A stretch of DNA of 64,000 bases, from NCBI GenBank assembly GCA_027946365.1, contig JAPEUQ010000009.1, positions 1,550,001 to 1,614,000 on the forward strand, in the 5' to 3' direction. Made by a program: the position numbers and the translations under genes. Source of the stretch: Kalmusia sp. IMI 367209. Lineage: Eukaryota; Ascomycota; Dothideomycetes; Pleosporales; Didymosphaeriaceae. This document shows, piece by piece, positions 1 to 10,531 of this stretch (the first letter of the stretch is position 1; every line of letters begins with the position of its first letter). Below the pieces are notes generated by a model that was not told where the DNA came from, searched no databases, and saw only the letters and a program-made list of their open reading frames with translations.

Positions 1-135
1 CACCACTTGCACAGCTCATGCGTATAGACCAGGTCAATATTAAAGAGATCTAAGGACTCATCGAAGATTGAGGTACCACAAGATACACTATACGCATGAG
101 GCTAGTCTACAGATATGATTATTGACTAGACAGCT

Positions 136-1244
136 TCAGGTCAACCTTACCACTCGCTTCAGCCTTGAAGGTGGGAACGTGCCCTAAGGTGCGGGTACAA
201 AGTCAGTACAGGTGAATAAGTGGGGATTGCTACGTTGTAGATGTCTCGTCCAAGCGAAGTAGTATTTCTTTCGCAAGGGGAGACATGCACGTTGTACTCG
301 GGTCTTGCTTACATTCATCCCACAACCAGGATGGCCCTCACACGTACTCAACGTATGGATATACCGAATTTTTCCTTTCTCAACCCTAAACATGTGACTA
401 TCCGGTGTCGGATTCGGGTCCGCGCGGTCCAGCCCCGGGAAGCCCAGATAGATCACCACAACGCCGTTGATTTCGTCCACAACATACCTGCATACTCGTA
501 AGCAACTCCTAAACACACAATGTCGAAGATAATGAACCCGAAAGAAAGACAGACCTTCTATCCACGACGGTGATCGTACTCGGCAACCCCAAGTCACACG
601 TATTTGCACTCACATTCCCTCTCCCCGTGTACGCGCCTCCTTCCAATCTCGCACAAGGCGTACCCCACGGCACGGTGGCATTCGCGTTTGCGAACCTGTT
701 AAAGTACGCGTCGCCCGCTGCCTGAATGACCTCCCTTTTAACCCTGTTTTGCTGTGCGATCTCGCTCCAGTCCTCTCGCCCATCCCAATAAGCATACCCC
801 GTCGCATTGAACTGTTTGTGTCAGACTCGAAATTTGAAAATAGAGTTAGGGACTTGTTACAGCCCAGTCACCCTCGTCCGTCACAAGAGTCTCGATCTTC
901 GTCAAATACAACCCGTCAGCCTCAAACCTCGTACCAATAACATACGGGTGCACCGGGTCCAACACAAGGTACTGTGTGAATGCAGTGCACAGCACATCAT
1001 CATAAAAACTACGATGACTCGTGATATTAAGCGGCTTGCTGAGAATCCCGGACGCAATGGAAGTCGGCTTGAATTGCTCGGTGTACGTGAGGTTGGGCGC
1101 GACCGACGGGATGTAGTGTGGATCGCCGAGGGTTTGCGCCATGAGGTAAGCGGCGGTCATGTCGTTGAGGAAAGTGCGATCGCATTGTGTGGATTCTGCC
1201 GTTACCGCGGCTATGAACGTGGAGCAGAAGATTTTTAGCAACAT
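136..1244 (-). CDS. Secreted DUF8021-domain protein
   Basis: Four exons on the minus strand (1244-861, 811-555, 487-313, 183-136) join in phase to 287 aa. Residues 1-16 form a short hydrophobic signal peptide ending near VTAES, so the product is probably extracellular. The body matches what I know as the DUF8021 family of fungal secreted proteins: a segment with HPYVIGTRFEADG and VTDEGDW, then a WGTPCARLEGGAYTGRG block, a DRRYVVDEINGVV block, LGFPGLDRADP and PDSHMFRVEKGKIRYIHT, ending in a CGMNGT motif. Several of these blocks are split by introns, and CGMN|GT is restored exactly by removing the last one, which supports the model. Exon 1 starts at the only Met in front of the signal peptide. 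The biochemical function is not known to me. The family is common in plant-associated Dothideomycetes and Sordariomycetes. The family call is firm; the last 48-nt exon is slightly less certain. Confidence 0.85.
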
Positions 1245-1978
1245 TTTGATGCGCTGTTGTGGTGAATCGAGTACTGGGGTTGCTGTTCGAAGTTTGGACG
1301 TCGCAACGATTTAGGTCTTTTGTACTGGATTTCATATGCAGATAGTGCCACAAACAAATATAGCTCTGCAGCGACTCCAACCGCTTTTGCAAGGGATGCG
1401 CTTTCGGGACTTGAAATGCCCCCATTGAGCTGCTACAAATCGCAGTCTTAATCCAATTGCGCATCTGTAAATGTTGATTTTCAATGATAGCTCAGGGCCA
1501 CTCATATGGAAAATTTGGAAATAGATGGATTTCGCTGGGATGATTGCTCATTGGTCAATGTTTGCTGTACTCCACATTCATTCATCTCGTGTAGATTACT
1601 TTGTTTTAACCGAAGCTTGTTGCTCGAGTATGACGTCTGCTTAGACGATAGCATGCACAAAGTTCGTACAATCGCGAGATTGAGATTGAAAGTCCATACA
1701 AAGCATACCAGCTTTTCATCACATCATCAAGACATCACATAACACTCGAATCTGACAAGACACTTTTGAGAAGACTGGTTTGATAAACCTGGCCCGATAA
1801 CCGCTCCCCGTGTAATCATCCTGTCTACATGAACCAGAACCGACCTATCTGAGTCTCTCTAAAGACAGAAGTAGGAACGAAAAGTATGTGACACCCATGA
1901 ACCCCCGCCATAACTCCTACCACCACAAGGAACATCCCCTCCACTCTAACGCATGAACTCCGAGTGAGTAAAGCAAGT
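1245..1978. other. Intergenic, no gene seen
   Basis: Holds the upstream region of the minus-strand DUF8021 gene and the 3' flank of the next minus-strand gene. The short open frames here show no recognisable domain and no coding-like splice pattern. Confidence 0.6.
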
Positions 1979-2837
1979 TCAGTGATGACCCTCGAGTCCG
2001 ACCTCAGCACCGTCGTTCTCCACCATCTTCCCATGCGTCTCCACCAAATCATAAGCATCTTGCAGGCCGAACTTGTCCTGAAGCTCCTGCTCTTGAATCC
2101 AGTTCCAAACGGCCTTCATGCCGCCATTGACGATGTCCTTCTCCGGGCCCAGGACCTGCTCCGGCTTGATCGGAATTTGGATCTGCTGATCTCCAGAGTT
2201 GACCGTGATCCAGTAGTTGATTGCGAAGTCCTTCGACACGTCCTGCTCACCGGCATTGGCAGTTGACTGCCCACGCCAGAACGCTTTCAGACCCTCCTTG
2301 CCTCCCATGGCAAAAGCAAGATTCTCGGCGTACGCAGTACCTGGAGGCATCTTGGCGAAATTGCGCTTGCACAAGATGATCAGCGCTTCCTGGATGTCGA
2401 AATTGGCGGCCTTCAGAAGCTCGAGAGCGCCGTCCTCGCTCACTGGGAAGTCGGATTCCTTGGCAATCCTGTCCACGTACTCCTTGAGAACATCCTTGGG
2501 GATGTTCTGCGCGGTGTAGCGAGCTGGTCCGGACCTAGACATCGGTTTAAGTTGAGATAATCGTTTGAAACGAGATCCTGGGTCCAAACAGGGTGATTTG
2601 GATGGTCAAACTTGCTAGTGCTTGGGGCTTCATGGGGATTGTCAGGGGAAGGATAATGTTCTTAACTTACGTCTCAGTAGTAGCCTTCACCGAGTCCTGA
2701 TTGGACTCGGCTGGTTTGGTGGATCCCAAACCGTGGATCTCTCCGGCATCCCCGGGAGACTTGTCGGTGGACGCAAAGTGCGTCGGAGCCGTCGCTGGGG
2801 TATCCTCGATACCCGCGCCTGAGGGAGTGTAAGACAT
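1979..2837 (-). CDS. Conserved-looking hypothetical protein, 240 aa
   Basis: Two exons (2837-2671 and 2534-1979) join in phase to 240 aa. The N-terminal 55 residues (MSYTPSGAGIEDTPATAP...) are rich in Pro, Ala, Thr and Ser and probably disordered. The rest (ARYTAQNIPKDVLKEYVDR onward) is a mixed charged region with an EDGALELLKAANFDIQEAL helix resembling a small helical bundle, then a WITVNSGDQQIQIPI stretch. There is no signal peptide, membrane segment or catalytic motif, so it is probably cytosolic or nuclear. The exon 2 frame also opens upstream with a Met (MDPGSRF), but the donor GTAAGT at 2670 and acceptor CTAG at 2535 fuse it to a better start. A GAA/CTT run at about 2909-2926 lies in the likely 5' leader. 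I do not recognise the family. Confidence 0.75.
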
Positions 2838-3045
2838 GATAAATATTGTAAAGCTGCTGGTGTGCAGGCAGGCTGTACAGACAGAAAAGAGGAGAATGTG
2901 TGACGTGAAGAAGAAGAAGAAGAAGTCTGAGCGAGTGAAGAACAATTTTTGGATGGGTAGCAAACAGGCGGCTGATCTAAGCAAACAGAGTGAGGCACGT
3001 GACGTTGCCAGGGCACTGCGAGCGGTGACGTCGCCAAGACCACGT

Positions 3046-3818
3046 TCAAAGTAGCAAAGGTCTTCTTTCCTCGATCACACGCTTCTGATCACGGCGCCCA
3101 AAGTCTTTCATCCAAACCCACCAGCTCCTTTCTCGAGTCCCTCCATCAACTTCCAACACCTCACCTTCTCTCAGTGACCTAGTCCGCCTCCTCCACCATC
3201 TGCCCCAGTTTTCGCTCTTTCTAACCCAAACGTCTTCCCTTCCATCACCATACACTATCCAGCCGCCTTTCCTTGCCTTGGATGCGAAGCGTATCTTATT
3301 CGCCGTGTAGAAGAGGCAATAGAGGACCAAAACACCGAACAGCGTGCAGAATATAGTGACGATAGAGGTTAGGAAGGTGATGGTGGATACTTGGCATCCC
3401 AAGCCACTGGTACGCAGCTCAAATCGTTCGGGACCAGTAGCGCAGATAAATTTATACCGGATGGGAGAGAGGAGGGGAAATGCACGAGATAGAGGATCTA
3501 TTGGAAGGGGTAGGCATGTGCTCGACTGATATTTGTCAGATAACGCGGGTAAAGGAGGAATACACGTGGATCAGAAAGCATTGCTCCAAACAACGCAGAC
3601 CCGAATGGGATTTCTAAAAGTGATGGACTTACGATAGCACACCATCCACAATGTCCCTTGCTACGATGGCAGTCTCCACAGTCATTATACCCCCAACAAA
3701 GCTCTAGTCTTTTCCTGTTATCCTCTGGAGTATCTTCCCATCGCTGCCGTAGTACCTCCGTGACGTTGAACAGAGGGTCTGGGTGGGATCGGCTTGTCGC
3801 GGGACATTTGGACGCCAT
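3046..3818 (-). CDS. PSI-like Cys-rich single-pass membrane protein
   Basis: Two exons (3818-3633, 3525-3046) join in phase to 221 aa. Residues about 40-70 carry a CWGYNDCGDCHRSKGHCGWC cluster followed after the intron by SSTCLP, the spacing of a plexin-semaphorin-integrin (PSI) type cysteine module. One strong transmembrane helix follows (ITFLTSIVTIFCTLFGVLVL, ending LYCLFY), then a basic, Trp-rich cytoplasmic tail (GRWWRRRTRS) ending in ERRPLLL. This layout (short lumenal or extracellular Cys-rich head, one TM, basic tail) is familiar from uncharacterised fungal PSI-domain membrane proteins. No convincing signal peptide is visible at the chosen start. A further upstream coding exon ending at the CAG near 3825 is possible, so the N-terminus is the uncertain part. 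Confidence 0.75.
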
Positions 3819-4130
3819 TCAACCTGAAAAGTGCTGGCGCGATGAAAGTTAATCAGAAAGACATGCACATGCGTTACGGCCAGCTTCGACGAGGTACAAA
3901 ACGTGCGACGATGAGACGATGTATGATGTCGGAAGGCTGAGACGATGTGGGGCTCGGTCAGAAGGAGCTAGCGTGGTTTACAAGCTTCCAAAGCAGGAAC
4001 TCGATTTGAAACGCGTCACAGTGGCCGCACGAGCAATTTGAGCTTTACGTTTTGATATGAATTGAAATATATACAGGAGAAAATAATCAGATCCAAGCGA
4101 AGGACTGGGATGCCAGTGAGCTTGCACACT
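3819..4130. other. Intergenic, no gene seen
   Basis: Contains the upstream region of the PSI-like gene and the 3' flank of the cellobiose dehydrogenase gene. No independent feature recognised. Confidence 0.6.
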
Positions 4131-4289
4131 TTATGCCTTAACGCAAATGCTTTTCTTCGCACTCTGCCTCTGTACGATTGTCAGCAATCAGATACTTTAT
4201 TCAAGTTTGGTTGTTGAGTTTACCTTGCACTTGTAGCCGCTCACACACTGGGTTGGGCCCGTCCACCCTGCACCGCCACATTGCTCACC
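4131..4289 (-). other. CBM1 module encoded by the last two CDH exons
   Basis: Exon 7 encodes GEQCGGAGWTGPTQC and VSGYKCK. Exon 8, after a 54-nt intron, encodes RQSAKKSICVKA. The four cysteines (784, 795, 801, 811) sit at family CBM1 spacing, with exactly nine residues between the last two. The first aromatic (Trp789) is kept, but the two aromatics normally near the C-terminus are replaced by Lys807 and Lys808. Confidence 0.75.
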
Positions 4290-7002
4290 CTGCAAGCAAC
4301 AACATCAGCTCCTTACTCTACGGTGTGTACCCAGTGTGCAACGGCGTCGACTATCCCACCCATTCCTCGATCTCGTTGAAGAAATCGGATCTAAGCACCT
4401 ACCGCAGCGGCTGTGGACTTCAATGCTAGGATCTTCTTGGCGGCATGTTCACCGACCGTAACGATGTACGAAGTCGGGTTTGTGGTGATATGGCTGAATA
4501 AATGTTAGTAACACTCCGGGTGAAAGCGAAATGAGGAAATTACTTACCCAGGGAAGATAGAGGCATCAACGACATGGATGTTATCAGTACCATACACTTG
4601 CAAGTTAGTGTCAACAACGGCGGTTCCACCCTTGAGGCCGCTGTCAGTGCCGACCTTAGCAGTACCGATCCAGTGGTTGGCACGGCGAGCTGAAGGAGTC
4701 TTGGGGAGACTAGCGACATAGTCTTCGATCGACACGCCAGGCGCAGGAACTTCCCAGGTGATCGATGGCAGCTTTGCAATAGCCTTTTGCATACTCTTGA
4801 GACTGGCAATAACAGCATCGGTATCCGCCTGCTGTGAAAGGTAAGGCGCCTTGGAGACAACCATGTTGAGCGCACCGTTGATGGTCGCCGCGCCACGCGA
4901 TGTCGATCCACGACCAAGGTAGTTGGAAATGGTCATGGAGAAGTTATCGCCTTCCTTAGGACCCTCAACACGAGCAGTCCACTGGAACTGGCGGTCCTTA
5001 CCATCGGTACCCTTGATGACCTCCCAGGCTAAGGGCCCAATGTTGGGTGCAGATTGAGCGAGGATACCAGCACGACTCTCAAGGTAGAGCTTCTTGTCAG
5101 CAGCAATAGGGTCCGTCCAGGCCTGGTAGAAGTCGTAGAACGAGACGTTTGAGTGTTGCACGACGAGATCGGTGTTGACGTGGTCGTTCAAGTTCTGGCC
5201 GACTGGAAGGTTGATCCAATCACTTGAGTTGATGAAGCTAGGGCCATCCTGCACACTGTTCTTGACGGTGGTGAGCTGGTCAGTTGGGCCGATACCGCTG
5301 CGGAAGAGAAGCTTGGAAGACCCGAAGGCACCGGCTGAGAGAATGACGCGTCCACCAGTATTGAGCTTGACAGTGCCACAGTAGCCGCTCTCGAGCTCCA
5401 CACCGGTAGCCTTGCCTTTGGTACGAACGACGCGCCTGACAGTCGTATTGGTGAGAAGCTTGAAGTTGCTCCTTTGGAGAGCAGTGACAAGGTACGTTCC
5501 GAGAGGACCTTGCCTTTGTCCACCCTCATACATGAATGGAGAGTGAGAGAAGACGCGGTTCTTCTGGTCAGGAACATCATTTGCAGTGACCTGCTTCCAG
5601 CCATCCGCGGTGAAGGCAGTGGCGAGAACGTTGAAGCCTTCCTGCTTGTAGCGCTTTCCATCCGAAGAAGGCGTGTCAGTACCGGGAATTCGTTTGAACA
5701 CAGCATCGACCGATGACTTGATGTCAGCCGATTTCCAGCCCGAAGGGAAATTGGTATCCCAGTCAACCGCCACCGGCTTCCACCAGAGAGCAGCATTGAC
5801 CGCAGTTCCTCCACCGAGAACGCATCCAGCCATTTGATCAGTGTCTGTGCAGGCAATACCAGCAGAGTCGACCCAAATCTGGTTGCAAAGACCAGGGACG
5901 TCAAATCGTGTGAGCTGATAGTCTTTGAGCCAGGCTGGCTTCATGGTTCCCCCGAAGCGTGCCAGAGATGGAGGGCCTTTCTCGATGAGGAGGACCTTCT
6001 TGCCGGCCTCGGAGAGCCTGTCAGCAACTGGAATACCTCCGGCACCGCCCCCAACAACAATGTAGTCATAGGCTTCTGTAGGAGCGGGCTGGCCGGCGCA
6101 TGTGGTAGGACCCGAAGGCGGCGCAGTTGGAGTTGAGGTAGCAGTAGGAGTAGCAGTAGGGGTACCACCACCCAGCTTGATCCAGTCGGAGTACTTGGCA
6201 TTCCTAGCGTTCGCAACTGGAATACCAAAGATGCTCTGTCCGTTGTTGTGTTGAACCCATGGCTTCGAAGGAAGATCCTTATGCTGAGCCCATCCGATCA
6301 CCTGGGTCTCATCAGGAATTTGCGAGCCGGTTGCACCGTTCTGGTCCCAGACCCAGCACCACTGGCATCGGTAGATCAATTCGAAGTGAGTGCTGTTCAC
6401 ACTGTGCGAGATCTGGGTGAGTGTCGCGTTGCCCGTGTAATCATCGGGGGCGGTGTAACCACTGTATCATATTAGAGAGCTGACGAAAGAGCTATTGCGG
6501 GTAACCTACGTGGCAAAGACGAATTGTGTCTTGACATTGGTACCATCTGGCGAAGCTACGAGCAGAAGAGAGCCGGCCATGCCTCCCGCGTGACTGATGC
6601 CAGACCATCCTTTCCCGCTTGGTGCAGAACCGAGCTGCAACAGATCAGATGATGCGCTTGCGGCTTCAAAATGTACGGAGCGCTTACAATGTAACCAATG
6701 TACTCAGCATTGCCTGAACCAGTCGCTGGCAGAGCATAACCCCACTGAAGGCCACCCGTTGTCTCGGAGGTGGAAATGGTTTGACGGCTGGACGATGGTC
6801 AGAGGGTGGTTTGCAATGCAATGGGAGGCAAGGTACTCACTAGAAAGTTATTCCAGTGCCAGCATGCGTGAAGGAATCCTGGGCGAGAGCAGCCGGGACA
6901 GCTAGACTTGTCAGCGGTTGTCCACCATGCAATTGAGTCGTCCAATGGCTTACAAAGAGAGGACAGCAGCGACGCCGCCTTGAAGAAGGTAGAGCCCTTC
7001 AT
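4131..7002 (-). CDS. cdh: Cellobiose dehydrogenase with cytochrome, GMC and CBM1 domains
   Basis: Eight exons (7002-6954, 6901-6841, 6787-6688, 6634-6510, 6461-4548, 4493-4403, 4289-4224, 4169-4131) join in phase to 814 aa. After a signal peptide (about 1-23) comes the CDH cytochrome domain with candidate haem b ligands Met89 (in HAGGMAGSL) and His183 (in QHNNG). A Thr/Pro linker follows (about 209-232), then the GMC flavodehydrogenase beginning with the FAD motif YDYIVVGGGAGG near 245. The catalytic pair expected for CDH is present: His708 (NHWIG) and Asn755 (HITTNPTSY). Exons 7-8 add a C-terminal CBM1 (781-814) after a very short linker. The enzyme is secreted, oxidises cellobiose and cello-oligosaccharides, and supplies electrons to LPMOs. 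It is divergent from an AA9 gene. Oddity: the CBM1 carries Lys807-Lys808 where Tyr-Tyr is usual. The family call is firm; the last two exons rest on spacing. Confidence 0.93.
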
Positions 7003-7108
7003 CTTCAGTTACAAGCACCGCGAGTGCAGCACAAACTCGACGAGATACCGAGGGGAAGGAGAGCAGACAGCGGCCACTGGCCCGACCCATGCCGTCCCAC
7101 GTCCCTTG

Positions 7109-7117
7109 TTATATACA
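7109..7117 (-). promoter_or_regulatory. TATA-like element of CDH gene
   Basis: Reads TGTATATAA on the minus strand, about 107 nt upstream of the CDH start codon. Position and sequence suit a TATA box; function is not demonstrated. Confidence 0.45.
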
Positions 7118-8223
7118 TTTTGCTTTTACCCCGGACTCTGAGGGCCAGCCTCGGGTGTGGAGTGCGTCCAACGCGCCACGAAGGGGCGTGACAGGTCTCG
7201 CGGAGGCTTGCTGCACCTCTCCAGGAACCAGGATCGCTGCCATCCTGCACCCTTGCCAGGCTATTCCACAGTAAAGGGCCGGCTGAGAAAAAGCAGGCGT
7301 GCCATTCGCCGGGACATCACATGGCGCTCCGGATGAGGAGGGTAAGAAATGTGCAATCTGCGCTAGAATAGACGAGGAACGAAATAGATTGACGTTGATT
7401 GATGAAGGACGGGACACAGGCCTAGTTGCCGGCGCGCCCTGAGGCTTGACTTCGCTTGCATGTCCCGGAACGCACTAGCGCGAGCGTCTCGTAACGGCTG
7501 CGACGATCCAAGACGGGCGGTGGTAGGCGGAACTTTTCTCTGCACTACCACACAACCTCACGAATCCTCCTGGAATCTCTCAGGGTGCTACCCGTCTGGA
7601 GGCCTGGCTGCCCATGTTGTCAAGCTTCTGGGCGTGTTCTAGGATCAGCATACTCCGCGTGGCGTTGCCTCCCAAATGAAAGGTCGCTCCTTGTCAATAG
7701 CAGACTTCTTCCGCGTTTAAACGCCTGACAGTTGGAACTTCGTCTCCGCCAATAGAGTGCAATTTATTAGATTGAAACTCGGTGGCGAACATCAAATTTC
7801 GATCCTACTCGTGTGGTCTTGGTGGTTTTCATCTCTTCTCACGCAACCAATCTTCCGGAGTGGTTCCCTCTGCCCACCGGCATTTTGCATCCAGATCCAC
7901 CTCTTGCAACTCGGCTCGAGCACCTGCTTCCTCTTCGGGCCAATTTCTTCGGAGTCCATGCGTTTGCATGCGTATGCGTTTGTGACATGCCGAATCTTCC
8001 AGTGTCTTTCTGATGAGGTCCTCTCGCACGTGGTCAGCATGGGGACAGGTTCAGCTCCCATGAACCCGCCTTTCGGTCTACCTAAGCTCTTAACTAAGCC
8101 TTCGCTCGGCTGTTCAATCCTTAAACAGTATTGACATCTACCGAACTGAGTCAAGGCTTGGAAATGCCGTATCTCTCCGTGCCCAATCTGGACGACTGCG
8201 GAATCTGATACCCAAGATGGGTC

Positions 8224-8230
8224 TTTTATA
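8224..8230 (+). promoter_or_regulatory. TATA-like element of AA9 gene
   Basis: TTTTATA lies 67 nt upstream of the AA9 start codon, a plausible core promoter position. Confidence 0.4.
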
Positions 8231-8296
8231 GAGGCGATCGCCTTCGAATAGACATGAATTCAACGACACCATTCTATGTCTACTGAAATACCCGCA

Positions 8297-9327
8297 ATGA
8301 AGTTTCTACTCGCAACATACGTTCTCGTCGCCGGTGCCACCGGGCACACAATCTTTACACAGTTGCACGTCAACGGGGTGGCGCAAGGGCACACCAAAGG
8401 CATCCGAGTTCCTGTATGGCAACATCTCCACCCCCCTGCACCTATCTCGGTCATTGACTGTAAAGGGTAGACATACGACGGGTACATACTTCCAGCGCAA
8501 CAATAGTCCGGCCAGAAATGACACTCCCATCTAGACCCATCACCGATGTCACGTCTAACGACGTTATTTGCAACGGCGGGCACGTACCCATGTAAAACGT
8601 ACAGAAGCGATTCTGACGTGCATTTAGCCCTAATCCTTTGAGGACTCCGTTGCCCAAGGATATCATCAACGTAGGCGCCTACGGCATAATGCGCCACAAC
8701 GCTATGTATTGAAACCAAACAGGTGAAAGTCGGAGACAAATTGACAGCGGAGTGGCACCACACGCTCGATAGCACGTTCGGCAGTGATCCCGCGGACCCC
8801 ATCGACCCAGGCCACCTAGGCCCTGTGATGGTGTATCTCGCAAAGGTTGATGATGCCTTGACTACCAAAGTGACTGGCCTCAAATGTACGTCTTATGAAA
8901 AACATGCAGTGGAACTGACTAACCGAGAACAAGGGTTCAAGATATACGAGGATGGCATGGATGCCAACGGCCAATGGGGAGTGACTAGGCTTTTCAACAA
9001 TAAGGGCAAAGTGGATTTCACTTTGCCATCATGCATCTCGAGCGGCCAGTAAGTAAATCCGCTCTCTATATCGACCGATCTCAATTATGGTGTAGGTATC
9101 TCTTGAGAGCGGAGATCATTGCTTTGCATGGCGCGGCGAATTATCCCGGAGCTCAGCTGTACATGGAGTGCGCTCAACTCAACGTGTCTGGGGGAAGGAG
9201 CGCAAATCCAGCTACAGTCAGCTTCCCAGGTGCATACAAAGGATCGGATGCGGGTATCAAATTCCAGCTGTACTGGCCCAAGCCGACATCGTATATCGTT
9301 CCTGGACCTAGGCCATTCACGTGTTGA
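8297..9327 (+). CDS. AA9 lytic polysaccharide monooxygenase
   Basis: Seven exons (8297-8413, 8471-8481, 8535-8579, 8628-8670, 8723-8885, 8934-9048, 9096-9327) join in phase to 241 aa. The signal peptide (1-16) ends so that His17 becomes the mature N-terminal His of the copper brace. The second copper ligand is His103 in [14 protein letters not shown]. The axial Tyr187 sits in [13 protein letters not shown], with His176 (ALHGA) and Gln185 as the usual second-sphere pair. Family motifs [18 protein letters not shown] and [15 protein letters not shown] are restored only when the introns are removed. There is no CBM1. The enzyme oxidatively cleaves cellulose or related beta-glucans outside the cell, and the divergent CDH is its natural type of electron donor. 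Two structural oddities are an 11-nt second exon (TYDG junction) and a GC-AG intron at 8580-8627. An alternative start at 8276 in the same frame would spoil the signal peptide. Confidence 0.93.
8580..8627 (+). other. GC-AG intron in AA9 gene
   Basis: Donor GCACGT follows AACGGCGG and the acceptor is TTTAG. Splicing here gives CNGG-PNP, the family sequence. The nearest GT donor (at 8584) would run into an immediate stop. Confidence 0.7.
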
Positions 9328-9675
9328 TGTACCTGCTCGCGTGGTGGTAAGTGGAAGCAAGAAACAGAGGTCGCAACAATAAAGCTTCAAAGGAGGTTTT
9401 ATCTCTCATGAACATAGTGCTATACTATACAGCATGACCTTCTCACCATCAAGTGTCGTGGTTGTGCTCCAGAGCTGCCCCACAACGGAGTTCAAACACG
9501 TGCCATGCATCATCGGCCGCCGACCGAAGCGGCGCAGCGTAGCTCCCGTCCTCCGCACCTCCACACCTGCACCTCCGACCCATTGATTCTCCACTGCACT
9601 TCGCTCTTTACCCGTCCCAAATTACCTCTCGCTGCGATTTCGCCTCTCCATATACGTCTTGCAGATCATTGCAAT
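9328..9675. other. Intergenic, no gene seen
   Basis: 3' flank of the AA9 gene and upstream region of the next plus-strand gene. A C/T-rich stretch with several CACC and TCC runs lies at about 9540-9650, as often seen before fungal start sites. Confidence 0.5.
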
Positions 9676-10531
9676 ATGCACGATGAACGTGAGTCCCCCG
9701 ATCTGATCTAGAGATCCCCACATGCGCCCGCCCCGCAATGCGCCTCACGCATGCCACGGCAGAGCCGCCTCGCGATCGATCGCGCTACTAGTATGGACCA
9801 CTGGAAGTATTGCTGTACCTGCATCGAGCTATCGAGCTGTGCACATGTCGAGGATGAAAGGCGCACATTTCACTGATGAGCACCTATGGATCCTTCGCCA
9901 TCTACATCTCTGGTCACCCGCTAACAGGCCCTCAGACCCGCACCCCCTCCTCGCCCAAGTTCCCTTGACCGTTTCCCCTTTCCTTTCCCTCCCAACCGCA
10001 ACTCCCCTACCCTACACCTACAAACAACTCCCCTCGACCTTGCCCCCCAGTGTCAGTGTCCTCTCAACACAACCGACCTCCAATGCCACCGACACAACCC
10101 AGCCTCAATCGCAGCCCCAACAACCCGCCTACGTCGTCTCCGGCACCGGCACATCTGCAACCCCCGACCAGATCCTCACCTCTTGTCTCGCTCTTCAATC
10201 ACACCTCCAAAGCTTAGAAAACGACGCGCGAGCGACGCTCAAAGCGTGGGAGGAGCGGCGGAAAGCCGAGGATCTGGCGGAGAAGAGGCGGGTGGCGCCG
10301 GGGTGGTTGGATGGCGAGATCAAACTGTTAAGGCCAGAGAATGTTGGTGGTGGGGATACGGAGATGGGTGAGGCAGGGCAAGGACAGGGGCAGGCACAAG
10401 CACATCTGGGTGATCAGCAGCGAAGAACAAGCGTGGGGATAAAAGCGCTGGTAGAGAGGCGAGATGGGGTGCCTGATCCCAGCGAGGGTGAAGAATTGGA
10501 TAGGGCGTTTGGGGGCATGGGTCTGAAATGA
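9676..10531 (+). CDS. Hypothetical protein, ~202 aa, coiled-coil and low-complexity
   Basis: Proposed as a 13-nt first exon (9676-9688, donor GTGAGT) joined to 9936-10531, giving about 202 aa starting MHDEHPHPLLAQ. The main exon also stays open upstream to 9722, but that stretch contains a CTAAC-like branch site and a CAG acceptor, so it is probably intron. The protein has a Pro/Leu/Thr-rich N-terminal part, a Gln/Pro stretch (PQSQPQQPAY), and a helical segment with heptad-like spacing (LALQSHLQSLENDARATL then KAWEERRKAEDLAEKRR). A Gly/Gln-rich region (QGQGQAQAH) and an acidic end (DPSEGEELDRAFGGMG) follow. There is no signal peptide or membrane helix. I do not recognise the family. The helical part suggests a subunit of a protein complex, which is a guess. 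The second exon is firm, the 5' end less so. Confidence 0.6.

Larger units (their letters stand above)
7003..8296. promoter_or_regulatory. Divergent promoter between CDH and AA9 genes
   Basis: This 1.3-kb region has no convincing gene. On the CDH side a TATA-like TGTATATAAC (minus strand, about 7109-7117) lies about 110 nt before the CDH start, and a CCGGGG hexamer (minus strand, about 7129-7134) fits the loose CreA consensus SYGGRG. On the AA9 side TTTTATAG at about 8224-8231 lies about 70 nt before the ATG. Short open frames on both strands do not resemble proteins. Shared regulation by cellulose induction and glucose repression is inferred from the gene pair, not shown. Confidence 0.5.

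Noticed and set aside
7109..7417. 102-codon frame between CDH and AA9
   Set aside because: No homology-like motifs, lies over the CDH TATA-like element and core promoter.
8260..8883. 207-codon minus-strand open frame
   Set aside because: It overlaps six exons of the AA9 gene on the opposite strand, and its protein shows no domain; it is a shadow of the real gene.
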